Shown here: positions 1-14,604 of the stretch, one piece after another
Position numbering within the stretch: position 1 is the stretch's first letter
Layout: each line of letters starts with the position of its first letter
Assembly: GCA_020536535.1 (NCBI GenBank)
Contig: JAHLWZ010000843.1
Location: forward strand, 1-64,000
From: Pelomyxa schiedti
Taxonomy: Eukaryota; Evosea; Pelobiontida; Pelomyxidae
Length of the DNA stretch: 64,000 bases
Direction: 5' to 3'
The notes under the pieces: generated by a model
Seen by the model: only the letters and a program-made list of their open reading frames with translations
What the model was told of the DNA's origin: nothing
Database searches by the model: none
Made by a program: the position numbers and the translations under genes

Positions 1-460
1 CCGTGCGGCGCTCCAACCTGCACAAAGTGCTCCTCCAATCTCACGTCTACCACAGCACCCTGCAGAACCCAGGGAGCGAAGTCCCCGGCATCTGCCTGAA
101 ATACAACAACCTCCAGCACCAAGACTTCGACCACACGGGAATCTCACCTCACCAACAACCATTCCCAGGGGTTTACGGCAACAGTCACTACCTTCGTCAA
201 AGTTGTTGTAATTTCATCACCATTGTTTCCAAAACTGACACGTACGACAGCGCACTACGCCCAACAGCGTGCCAAACAGAACTACATGAGTCGGTCATTG
301 CTAACAAACAAGACCGAGGACTCTGGGAGCAAAACTTTTCGCGCAAAAATTTTTACTTTTTAGGCGAAATTTTTTTTAAAAAAAAAACAACAAAAAAAAA
401 AGAGACAAAAAGGAGCAGGGGAGCCGGCAATAACTACCGGCAAAGAAGACTCGTCATACA
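1..460. other. Unresolved left edge
   Basis: No gene is assigned with confidence. On the minus strand one frame stays open from about position 245 to the left edge, which would fit a gene running out of the window to the left, but it matches no family I know. A plus-strand frame is also open over the same stretch. From about 345 to 415 the sequence is A/T-rich with long A runs and looks non-coding. Confidence 0.2.
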
Positions 461-469
461 AACAGCAGT

Positions 470-660
470 GCAGTGTGCATTTGGAGCAGCAAGGCGCATT
501 TGGAGCAGCAAAGGAGCTTATGGGGTGGTCAGTGCATTTGAGAGCGGTGGGTGCATTTGGGAGCCAGTTGGAGCAGTGCATGGTGCATTTGAGAGTGGGT
601 GGTCAGTGCATTTGGGAGCATTTGGAGCAGTGCATGGTGCATTTGGAGCGGTGCAGTTTG
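470..660. repeat. Degenerate tandem repeat with GTGCATTTGGAGCAG-like core
   Basis: About a dozen imperfect copies of a core resembling TGCATTTGGAGCAG are packed into 190 bases, interspersed with GTGGGTGGTCAG and GGAGCAGTGCATGG units. The copies differ by substitutions and small indels, so this is an aged array rather than a recent expansion. Translation gives low-complexity Gly/Ala/His/Leu peptides in several frames on both strands, so the open frames through it are probably a by-product of repeat unit length. It lies next to A/T-rich intergenic DNA. Confidence 0.65.
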
Positions 661-831
661 TGGTGGTCACATTTTGGGGATATCAATAATAACATCTATT
701 ATTATTGCAAACCTTCTTTCTGATAGATAATACAGGCGGGGGAAAATATTATTAATGCCTCGTGCTCAGCACCACACGATATCTTGGTGGAAATTTAGGG
801 AAAAAAACAAACTGTGTTGTCCTTCTTTGTT

Positions 832-969
832 TTAGTACCCCAGGTTGTAGTTTACGTGGCGGTTCGGCACTGAAACGACATCAACAAACCACAGCCACGT
901 TCCATCAAAACCCACAACCCAAAAGGAGGAACGGGAATCTCTATTCCCGGCCAGCGTATTTGACGACAT
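832..969 (-). CDS. Small ORF of about 45 residues, unknown
   Basis: The ORF starts at an ATG in a good context (preceded by a run of A then CC) and ends at TAA. It encodes a short peptide rich in Trp, Phe and Val in its second half. The last codons overlap a possible donor site (GTACTA), so this could be the first exon of a longer gene running left through the repeat region. No family is recognised. It is reported because start context and composition look coding, not because the product is known. Confidence 0.25.
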   Translation of the reverse strand: MSSNTLAGNRDSRSSFWVVGFDGTWLWFVDVVSVPNRHVNYNLGY

Positions 970-1320
970 GGTTTTTTTAAGCTGGGAAGTGACAGGAGTG
1001 GAAATGAAGAGGGTAGCGGCAGGGCATCACTGTCGATGACAATTGGAGCAAGTGCGCGGCATTGGGTGGTGTCTCAAAATTAGAACTTCTGTTATGTTCC
1101 CTGCTGTACGTTGATCTCCAAATGTGCCGGGAAAGACGAACTCTTGAGTGTGTTTGCATGATAGCCCCGAAGCTCAATAGTTGTCTGAGTTCTTTCTAAT
1201 TTGTTTATTGTTGGATGATGTACAAAGCTTATCTTTATTTATTTGAGGTACAAAAAAAGGGAGTCACAGCACTAACCATGCAGAGTTGCAAAATAGGGAC
1301 AGTGGAACTCCAGGATAGAT

Positions 1321-1695
1321 CTATTCCACAACGAGCGTCAAGCCACTGTTCTGTGATGTATGAAGAAGTTTTAGTAAGTCCGACTCAACTGGGTCCAATG
1401 TTAACAATATACAACTGCTGAAGGCGTCAGAGAGTTCATGCAATATGCAAGCAGCACCCGCTTCAGTGAGGAATTGTTTTAGCAAGAGGAATTCAGAGTA
1501 AGAAAGCGAAGTGGGGAATCTTCCAGTGTATATTGCTTCTACAAGTTTCTGTGCAGCACTATAGGTAAGTTTACTTGCCATGTCCGCTTCATTTGTACTG
1601 CGGAGGGACGCTGTTTGAATGCAGGATGGGGTACAGGCATGATGGTACACCGATGCAGACTTGATGTTGCACCTAGACCGTTTTACGATATACAA
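1321..1695 (-). CDS. BTB/POZ-domain protein, C-terminal half
   Basis: About 70 residues after residue 45 read like the second half of a BTB/POZ fold: YSAAQKLVEAIYTG, then a serine-rich helix leading to LLLKQFLTEAGA. This corresponds to the usual pattern of a helix ending 'F..FL.YiYTg', then 'elL..A..y'. The first half of the domain is not visible immediately upstream, so either an upstream exon lies between 1700 and 1960 or this is a fragment. BTB proteins commonly serve as CUL3 ubiquitin-ligase adaptors through dimerisation. The stop is TAG at 1321. The exact start is uncertain; the ATG at 1695 is only the first in frame. Confidence 0.45.
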   Translation of the reverse strand: MYIVKRSRCNIKSASVYHHACTPSCIQTASLRSTNEADMASKLTYSAAQKLVEAIYTGRFPTSLSYSEFLLLKQFLTEAGAACILHELSDAFSSCILLTLDPVESDLLKLLHTSQNSGLTLVVE

Positions 1696-1699
1696 AAGA

Positions 1700-1965
1700 G
1701 GACAGCGTTAACCAATCATGGCGCTATGAAAGGAGCGTCTGCTGTGGCCCCCTTAGCCTCAGCGGCACGATTAGAAGACTCGTGGGCAGTTGATTTAACA
1801 TATGCCGCCAGCTTTGCTTTTGCATTCTCCTCAGCAGCTTTACCTGCCATAGTGGTAGCTGTTGGTTCTTACTCAGCGGCCTTAACAGCCTCGGCCCTGT
1901 CCTTGGCTTTTGGCAGCTTTCGATTCACGAAATTTTTTCTCTTCTTTTTTTTTGATTGTTTCTTG
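1700..1965. other. Gap between acyltransferase and BTB gene
   Basis: The minus strand carries Ala/Lys/Glu-rich short frames, including a 44-residue ORF at 1716-1850 starting with ATG. They might be lost exons of the BTB gene or a lysine-rich tail, but no splice model joins them to either neighbour in frame. Nothing else is seen. Confidence 0.3.
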
Positions 1966-4610
1966 TTACAGGTCTTCAAGGGAGGAGCGTTGCTGCGGTC
2001 TTATCTTGGTGAGTATTGCAAGATACAGTTTTTTGAGAGAGGACAACAGCAGAGGCTCTATCATTGTTGCTGGCCGCTCACACAGCAAAAACAGAATGAA
2101 CGATCCAAATGTGGATAGAATTATTGTACCGAACCACCATCCCACGTAGCTCATGGAAGTAAACACCATGGGTGCCCACATTCCACAATACCACATTGAG
2201 ATGATCATCTGTGTGTTGTGAGGAATAATGAAAGTGGCAGTTTGCATTACTGGGTGAAGAAGGTAGGCTCCATAGGTCAGTTTAGCCAGAGGTGTCCAGA
2301 ACCGGTGTGCCCTGTGGGAATTTACAGAGTTGTTAAATAGGAGCAGAAAAGCGGAAAGAGGATACAGTATTCGGGAAACAAATCCCCCATGCCCATACAA
2401 CCAGAGCCCAAATAAGAGAAGAAGGCCAAGTCCCCATCCAAGTTTTGAATACACCTTATGCATGTTCATTTGCAGTAGTACCAATAGTTGGACCCACCGC
2501 ATACACAGAATTCCATTTCATGGACCAGGTATCACCTTTGGTAGTGTCTCGCACTTGTAGCCAGTTAAGGAAAGAACAACTCACAAGGAGGGCTGCACTC
2601 ACAGAATACAAGGTATAACGAATAATAAGGTTATTGGACCACTGTTGAATCTGCCAATAAAATGGGGTCAGCGGGAATTACTTAAGCTGATTAACCTTCA
2701 CTATTTTTGTGTTTTGAGGCACTATCAAGAAGGCAAGCAGAAAACCAAATAAAAAAGGAGGAGCTCGTGTATATGGCATATTGTACACCTGGTTATCAAA
2801 TTAGTGTTATTTAATTTGGCACGCGGTGGTGACATTGGTATCATGCCACTGAGAAATCCAGGTAAGATAACCATCAAGGGTCCAACATGTCAGCAAAGAT
2901 ACACAAACTAGACACAGACTGAATTTCGGTTTACGGTGAAATAAAACCAAAAACAGAGGTGCTACGATATAGAATTGCATATCTGTTCCCAAAGTAAGAG
3001 CTGAGGAAATTAGGTAAAAAAAAACCATTTGCTAGATACCAAGACCAACCTGCACTGCGTGATCAGTAATTTTTTTTTTTCACCCTCCCTCTCCCTCCTA
3101 TATACTTATGCAGTAGTTGTTTGACCACGGATAGAAATTGTTTATATAAAGTAAGTTTGTCCTGGAAGACTGTGGTAAATCAAAAGTTTTAAAAAAACAT
3201 GTCTTACCACCAATACTGCTCACAGTTGGCCAACTCCACCCCATCAATGACAATTCTCCAAGCAAAGGGTCCTCTTTGCCAACGTATTATCACTGTAATA
3301 GAGGCAAACAGAATCAGTGCATAGGAAGGAGTGAGTCTCCAGTATCGATGGAAGTAATACAGAAAATAGTTGGGATGGTTTCGCCCCTACATCAGCCATT
3401 AAAGACTAGCGTGCACTGTATTCCGTACCTTTTCTGCCAGATCTTTTAGCAGAAGGTAGGCTATAAGAAATCCACTCATGAAAAAAAAAGTATCAACAGA
3501 GTAATAGGCAGCAAAGACCCAGAAAAAGTTTGCACTTGGAATGATTTTTTCATCGACATAGATCCTATTCAAATAATTACAAGCTATACATAAGTAAGAG
3601 CAGCAACATATTGACAACACCAGGGCCTGGAGAAACTAGAACTTCCGCACAGTGCCCAAGCATAACCCACCAAATGGAGAGAACCCGAACTCCATTCAGA
3701 AAGTTAGTGGGAGATTCATGGTGTCCCTGAAAAAATTAGATATTGGTATTATCTTAGGGCCAACCAACAAACTCTTTGCATTGGAGTAACATGACCAAGC
3801 AAGGAAAAACTTGGCAAGAGGTTTAATTTCCACTTTCTTGGGAGTGACTCCAAGCTGAACGGAATTGCTATCTAGGAAAGATGAGATTTTTCAAGAGGTG
3901 GGATGAGAACCCTCTGGAAGTGAGTAAGGTACTGGCTTTGATAGTTTCTTTCTATAAAAGTACTCAAGACCAGTGCCAACGATAACCAAACACCCAAGTA
4001 TAGAAAGCACACATTGCATTGCAATTGTGCCAGCAGTATTTTTGTTTTGAATCCTCTTTGTGTCTGAATGTATTAACAAGTTGAGAACGTTGAGCTGTGC
4101 AGACCTACCAGATTCACAATTCCATGTGCTAATCAACTTTCCACCACCCAGTGTCTCAGTGAAATTGACCCACTTCTCTATCTCTTTGGTTGGTGTGCAA
4201 TTCTTTGGCCAAATGTTAAAAAAAAAAAAAAAAACATTGTCTATGATTGTGTTTGTTTTTTTTTCAAGCCAGAAATCCACCGAGCAGCCAACCAAAACCC
4301 ATCCCACAATTCACAAAGCGGGGGTACTTGCCTTTGGAGTACACAGGCCCACGCTGTAAACGAGGTTCCCCTCGAGCGGCGCCGCGGCCGCCGAAAAGAC
4401 GCAGTAGTCCGCCTCGTCGCCGAGCTGCGTGCACTCGTAGTAGTTCCCCATGTCGTTGATCGCGTCGCCGCTCGCGTGCAGCATCGCCGGCGTCCAGTCC
4501 GACGCCGCGCAGTCCCGCGCCTCGGCGACGGCGGCTGAGCCGGCAGCGCGGGTATGCAGGGAAGTGACGACAAGGGAAGCGGCCACAACCGCCGAAACGA
4601 TGGCGCCCAT
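1966..4610 (-). CDS. NRF-type membrane acyltransferase (acyltransferase-3 family)
   Basis: This multi-exon membrane protein matches the nose-resistant-to-fluoxetine (NRF-6) family. Exon 1 (4610 down to about 4330) is GC-rich and encodes a signal peptide, then a Cys-containing NRF luminal domain. After a splice within the NRF domain comes a first transmembrane segment, then the acyltransferase-3 hallmark LNGVRVLSIWWVMLGH (about 3690), with the conserved His. Further hallmarks follow: a DTFFFMSGFL segment, HRYWRLTP, and DMQFYIVAPLF. At least eight more hydrophobic segments run to the C-terminus. The protein is about 640 residues, as expected for the family. Known relatives act in lipid uptake or acyl transfer at membranes in animals; the substrate here is unknown. 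The start at 4610 is chosen because it opens the signal peptide. It is head to head with eIF2-gamma. Confidence 0.85.
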
Positions 4611-4955
4611 TGATGCTTCGAACCGGCGACAGGGCGTTTTTTCGTGCTTGATTGTGCAGAAGAAAAGGTGCAATGTCAGATCTGGTTGGTTTTGGTTCCC
4701 CCAGCCCCAAAACAAGTCACACTTTTTAGCTGGCAGCCGTTGCTCCAAAGTAGTTTCCTTCGTGCAGGGAATCCTCCCTCGAGGCTGGAGTATGATTGGG
4801 GCTTGGTTTCGCAATTAGGGATCTCAAGAATGAAAGCAATTGCAGTTTAGCATCATTATTTGAATCTATCGGGCGCGAGGCGAGCGACGCAGGAGCGTTT
4901 CGGATACTAGTGACGACAATAAGGCCTAGACGCTGTGGCAACAACAACAAAGAAA

Positions 4956-6815
4956 ATGACAGACAGCGACGACATCGTAAACAACCCCCCGTCCGTTCTC
5001 GACAAAAAAGACACGTCGCATTTGATGAAGCAAGATCTATCTGCCATCGGCGGCGAAGGGGCCCTCACTCCACTGACACCGATGGTAATTTCCAGGCAAG
5101 CAACAATTAACATAGGTTCGTGTTTCTGTCTGGTTTCACTCATTTCGTTGTTTCTCCTTTCGATGAGTCTCACGCTTTAAAAGGTACTATTGGTCATGTC
5201 GCCCACGGTAAGTCAACAGTCGTGAAGGCACTTTCTGGAGTACAGGTTGAAAAGTTTCTTATTTTGCAAGTTTTTTTTTGTGAAAATACATTCTCATGTC
5301 TTTCGAGTTCTAACGCAAACAAATAAAAACAGACTGTGCGGTTCAAGAGTGAACTTGAAAGAAACATCACAATCAAGCTTGGTTATGCCAATGCTAAGAT
5401 TTACAAGTGCTCAAATCCTGCATGTCCGCGCCCTGGGTGCTACAGATCATACGGGTCATTTAAAGAGGACACCCCTCTGTGTGAGCAAACTGGTTGTGGT
5501 CACAGAATGCAGTTGATGAGGTTGCTTTATGTAGTTCCAAGGTTTTGCCAGTCTCAACGGATGCAGGCATGTGTCTTTTGTGGATTGCCCAGGTCACGAT
5601 ATTCTGATGGCCACAATGCTCAATGGTGCTGCTGTTATGGATGCTGCCCTACTTCTCATTGCCGGAAATGAACCGTGGGTCTCAACGTCCTTTCAATTAA
5701 TTTGACATGCATTGTAGGTGCCCCCAACCACAAACATCAGAACATCTTGCCGCCGTAGAAATCATGAAACTCAAACATATCATCATTCTTCAAAACAAGG
5801 TCGACCTAATCAAGGAAAGCCAAGCACAAGAACAGCACCAACAAATCGTCAACTTTGTACAAGGAACAGTGGCCGATGGAGCCCCCATTATCCCGATTAG
5901 CGCCCAACTCAAATATAATATTGATGTGATTTGCGAAGAGATTTGCAAAAAGGTTTGTGTTTTTCCTGCATTTTCCTTGTGTGAAAAAACCCCAGATTCC
6001 TGTTCCCACCAGAAACTTCATGGTGCCATCACGTCTTATTGTAATCCGATCCTTTGACGTCAATAGACCCGGCGCTTTGGTAAAAGACCTTGTTGGAGGT
6101 GTTGCTGGTGGAAGTATTGTGCAAGGAGTTCTAAAGGTGATTTCCCGTGACCCTCCACACCTCTCAACAGTGACAGATTGGAGATGAAATTGAAGTGCGA
6201 CCCGGCATAGTCCAAAAGGATGCTAAGGGTTTTTGCGTCTGCACTCCCATCATGTCTCGTGTCGTATCTCTTCACGCAGAAGAAAACGATCTTCAGTTTG
6301 CTGTTCCTGGTGGTCTCATTGGTGTAGGAACCAAGATTGATCCAACACTGTGCCGTGCTGATAGGCTTGTCGGGCAGGTAAACAGCTCTCCTGCGTTTGC
6401 AGTACAGATATTGACGGCCGCACTAGGTTTTAGGAGCTGTGGGGAAGCTTCCTGATATATTTACTGAATTGGAGATCAACTTCTTCTTGCTTCGTCGTCT
6501 TCTTGGTGTAAAGGCTGAAGGCGACAGACAGTTCAGAGTGTCTAGACTAGAGAAGGGAGAAGTTCTGATGGTCAACATTGGAAGCACAAACACAGGCTGC
6601 CGGGTTCTTGGTGTCAAGCAAGACTTGGCAAAAGTCTTACTTCTCAATCCTGTCTGCACCCTTCTTGGTGAGAAGTTGGCCCTCTCCCGGCGTATTGATA
6701 AGCACTGGAGGTTGATTGATCTTTACCACTTATGTTTCTTACTCACAAGTACACCCACATTGTCAGGTTGATTGGCTGGGGGAAGATTTTGAGAGGAAGC
6801 AAGTTGAATGTGTAA
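4956..6815 (+). CDS. EIF2S3: Translation initiation factor eIF2 subunit gamma
   Basis: This GTPase carries initiator Met-tRNA to the 40S ribosome as part of eIF2. Visible motifs in order: G1 GHVAHGKST, a four-Cys zinc knuckle ([11 protein letters not shown] ... CEQTGC), G3 [10 protein letters not shown]4 NKVD and G5 SAQ. Domains II and III follow, ending with IGWGKI and a short tail to TAA. Translation is split by about seven introns of 40-75 nt. The ATG at 4956 gives an N-terminal extension with an LTPLTP motif before the G domain, typical of the family; the GTG 21 bases upstream is ignored. All catalytic residues are intact, so this is very likely the functional housekeeping copy. It is transcribed divergently from the acyltransferase. 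Confidence 0.95.
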
Positions 6816-7499
6816 AAACGCCCAAATCAATGTGGCACACTAGCACCCACAACAAATCCACAAACACTTGTGATTTAAGAAGAAACTGATTTGTTAAATG
6901 GAACAAAACAAATCCCGTTCGCCAAAATTTCTTGTTGCTCCGTTCGCCAAAGGACGCCACAGCAGGACTCCAAAGTACGGGGAGATCTCCCCGAGGTGTG
7001 AAACCCTCCAAAACCAAACCTCAACGACCACCCACCAGCAGCCCTCTCCCACGAGAGAGGCTTGGCAAATGGCTGAGAGGCAGGGCTTTGGCAATGCGCA
7101 AGAGTCCAACTCCAACTCCCAACCACGAGTGAGCTTCTCTCCCCCCCCCCCCCAAACCCACCCCCCAATCCCCCCAATCAAATCCACAGCGGCGGTGGCA
7201 CAGACACCTCTGTAACCACTTGGCATGTACGAAGGAGAGAAAACACGTCATTTGCGGAACAACGTAACCGACAGTCACCGACACTTACTGGCCCCTCTTT
7301 GTTCTTTTTTTATTTAAAGATCTGTGTAATTTTTTTGGATCTTGACCTTTTTCGCGCCGCGATGTCTTCCCAGAGTATGTATTTCTGGGTGACAATGTAA
7401 TTCGACGTGGTGATGCCTGGCAGTGCCATGGGTTAAAAAATCGAGCAACACAATCGACCAAGACTTTAGAGGATAGGTTTTTTGTTTGTTATACTTATT
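6816..7499. other. Intergenic region between convergent genes
   Basis: This stretch follows eIF2-gamma and precedes the 3' end of the small membrane-protein gene. It contains a perfect 16-base palindrome (CGGGGAGATCTCCCCG, 6978-6993), an inverted repeat around 7047-7062 (CTCTC ... GAGAGAG), and a C-run near 7140. ORFs of about 100 residues exist on both strands but are proline- or glycine-rich low complexity and match nothing. No gene is called. Confidence 0.4.
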
Positions 7500-7921
7500 T
7501 CACTCCGAAGTCCCATGTATTCCACTGCATTGGGTGCAGCCTTGAGAAGACATTAAAGATTGTGATTTTTTAAAATCAATAGCAGGTGAGCGAGTGTACA
7601 TTTTCTTCCTCTTATCTATGGATGTGGGATGCCTCCATTTTACATGCAAGTCGGCACGTTTCATGGTAGTGTGGTGTTGGTAGGAGTGGATACCTGGGAC
7701 GGGCGTTTTCCACAGGAAATTATAGGGCACCCGCCCTAAGTTACACCATGTGCTTTTTCCACCCTTTGCCGGAAAACAACACAGTACAGTCCACCAAGCA
7801 ACGACATGCCAACTACGTATGCAGTACCAGCACGCCAGCCAAAAAATGAGAATACCACTGCACCTCCAATGGCCCAGAGGATGCCGAACATAGCCTCCAG
7901 CCAAATTGGGTCTCCTGCCAT
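7500..7921 (-). CDS. Small membrane protein, possibly complex I subunit NDUFA1-like
   Basis: Exon 1 begins at the ATG at 7921 and encodes about 60 residues: a short acidic head, then IWLEAMFGILWAIGGA and a second hydrophobic stretch. The head resembles plant NDUFA1, which begins with a WLEAM segment and one membrane helix. A proposed intron (donor GTGTAA near 7743, acceptor CCCAG near 7694) joins to a charged tail with MKRAD and RHPTSIDKRKKMY, also reminiscent of NDUFA1's charged tail. Two hydrophobic segments and a total of about 120 residues are more than the usual 65-75 with one helix, so the assignment is tentative. If right, it implies respiratory mitochondria. Alternative: an unrelated two-pass membrane protein. 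Confidence 0.4.
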
Positions 7922-8048
7922 ACTTATGGGGGCAGTCAAAAATGTTATATCCCTCAACGCACAGATACCTAACTAATTAGTGAGCGGGTTGTCGTTTGAT
8001 GGCAACGGTATTTTCTCTTTTTCGCCGTGGTTGTTTGTTTTCAACACG

Positions 8049-9649
8049 ATGCCACAAACCGACGGGGGAGTGGTGAAATGTGGGTCGCGTGAGGGATCGA
8101 CGGCGGGCGACAGTGGAGTGCGAGCACCGTGGGCCGCTGTGTGACTCGTGCTCAAAGCAACTCCACGCCAACAGGGCCCTAAGGCCCACACCCCCTCCCC
8201 GCTTCCCGTCCCCCTCCGCGGCGGCACGCCAGCACCAGCACCAACGGGGCCAGGCACCACTGCACAATCAGCGCAGTGCGTGCGACCTGGACATGTTCTG
8301 CTCTCGCAAGACGGGGAGCCGGCGTGCGCCCGCTGCCTCCTCCTCGGGCCGCACCGCGACCCCTCCACGGGGGTCCCCCACGCCTGCATCACACAATCGA
8401 GGAGGCGGAGGCGCTCAGCCGCGCCGCCGTCGCCGACGAGCTCGCGGTCGTGGCCAAGTTGGGCGGGGTCAATCGGATACAGGAAGGCGGAGATTATTTC
8501 TGTGCAAGGGAGCATCTATATATATATATATATATTGGTGCGCGTTTTGCACTGAAACATAGGGAGGGAAGTTTCTGTTGCGCTTCCCATGTTTCCCTGC
8601 TCTCTCTAATAGGCTGAATGTATTGCAGGCATATGAGACCGTCAAGGGTGCGATACGTGAGCACTTTGACACTCTTAGAGAGGCACTTGAATGCAGGCAC
8701 TGCAGCACCTTGACTCGCTCACTGGGCTCTCGTTCTTGCATTCACACAAATGACCTTGGACCCGGCGCACTGTGGAGCCCTGTTTTTGTGACCGAAACGG
8801 CAGACCTGTAAAGGAGTCATTTCATTCCAAACTAGAACCTCAAGCGCAAGCATCCTTTTTGTTGAGTACTTCCAATTTACTCTATAACCACCAAACTGAG
8901 CGAAATCCCAAGGAAGAGCCTGATGCTTTATCTCCACCACCGCTGAATGTGAAGGGGTGGCCTGATGAGCCTGGAGTCTTTTTCACCCTCCAATGTGTCC
9001 CAGATACAAGGAGGCTACGTTCAATTAGGCGGAGAATATCAGTTCCTACAAGCCACCAAAGTGTATAAATCAGGACCCCAAGGGAACTGGAATGTGTGCT
9101 ACTTGTATTCTAATACAGACCGGCTGTTCTCTAAACTAAGGAAGGAGCATGTCTCTATCCAAAGGAGCTCCGTAGGGGATGACACTGAACCGGCCTTGTT
9201 TGTAAAAACACAAATGTTTTGAGTAAGCTATTCGTTCGGCTCATTCCATCACACCAACAATTTTTTTTCTTCTGTGTTTGGCTTCACCCCATAAACCAGT
9301 GGCAAATGAAGAAAAGCCCAAAACCACCAAGGAAATCTCTTCGGCTGTCTGTATTTGCTGGTTCTGACCCTGTAAATGAAGATAGTATGTACTGTTCCTC
9401 TATTCGCTTTCATCTTTTTCCTGAACAGTTTCTTTAGTCCCTCATCTTTTTTCGTTTCGCTGGTGCATGGGAATTCACGCACTGTGATCCTTGGAAGGGG
9501 AAAGGTAGACTGCCCAGCTAACGGTTGTTGTTCGAATCACACCTGCCAATGGTTGTACCAGACAACATTGAGTGAGAGTTCAAGTGGGAATGTTGAGGAC
9601 CAATTGTTAGGGACGCTCGTGATGGACACTCACTCCTTGCTAGAATGAT
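8049..9649 (+). CDS. TRIM-like B-box zinc-finger/coiled-coil protein
   Basis: The GC-rich 5' exon encodes Cys/His clusters of B-box type: CEHRGPLCDSCSKQLH, then a second cluster with GEPACARCLLLGPH. These are followed by an acidic/Ala helix (EAEALSRAAVADEL) and, after an intron containing a TA microsatellite, AYETVKGAIREHFDTLREALE, which reads like the coiled coil (BBC) of TRIM proteins. The clusters lie in three frames; two very short GT-AG introns (25 nt at 8089-8113 and about 29 nt near 8371) restore the frame, although indels in GC tracts are an alternative. Later exons to about 9222 or 9649 have no recognised domain. No RING is visible, so ubiquitin-ligase activity is not supported. The start and 3' end are approximate. 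Confidence 0.5.
8089..8113 (+). other. Putative 25-nt intron in TRIM-like gene
   Basis: GTGAGG...GACAG. Removing it joins the frame opened by the ATG at 8049 to the frame of the first zinc cluster, which is otherwise closed upstream by TGA at 8074. The extreme shortness is matched elsewhere in the window. Confidence 0.4.
8515..8536. repeat. TA dinucleotide microsatellite
   Basis: About ten TA repeats lie inside an intron of the TRIM-like gene. Confidence 0.85.
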
Positions 9650-9762
9650 GGATTCTGAGAGTGAAAGGCATAAAAGGACCCCTTGCATAAAAGCAGTCTT
9701 TGATCTTTTTTTCTTTTTTTTTTTAAAGTTGTTGGTGGTGCAGCCCACCGGAAGTACGACAA

Positions 9763-14499
<4,737 letters not shown>

Positions 14500-14604
14500 C
14501 ACGCCGACACATTCAATTTTGAAAAAAAAATAAAAAAAACCCCTCCAGAACGAGGGGAATTGGCTTGTTGTTAGCCTTTGATTTTTTTAACAAACGAAAA
14601 TGCC

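Noticed and set aside
3-723. 228-residue plus-strand ORF covering the tandem repeat
   Set aside because: The second half is repeat-encoded low complexity and the first half matches nothing; not enough to call a gene.
1615-2118. 167-residue plus-strand ORF with Ala-rich and Phe-rich stretches
   Set aside because: It runs antisense to the BTB and acyltransferase genes and looks like a by-product of A/T runs.
7973-8515. 180-residue minus-strand ORF
   Set aside because: Antisense of the GC-rich zinc-finger exon of the TRIM-like gene; no domain.
9528-9548. GTTCGAATC resembling a tRNA T-arm
   Set aside because: The flanking bases do not form a five-pair stem and no acceptor or anticodon arm is present.
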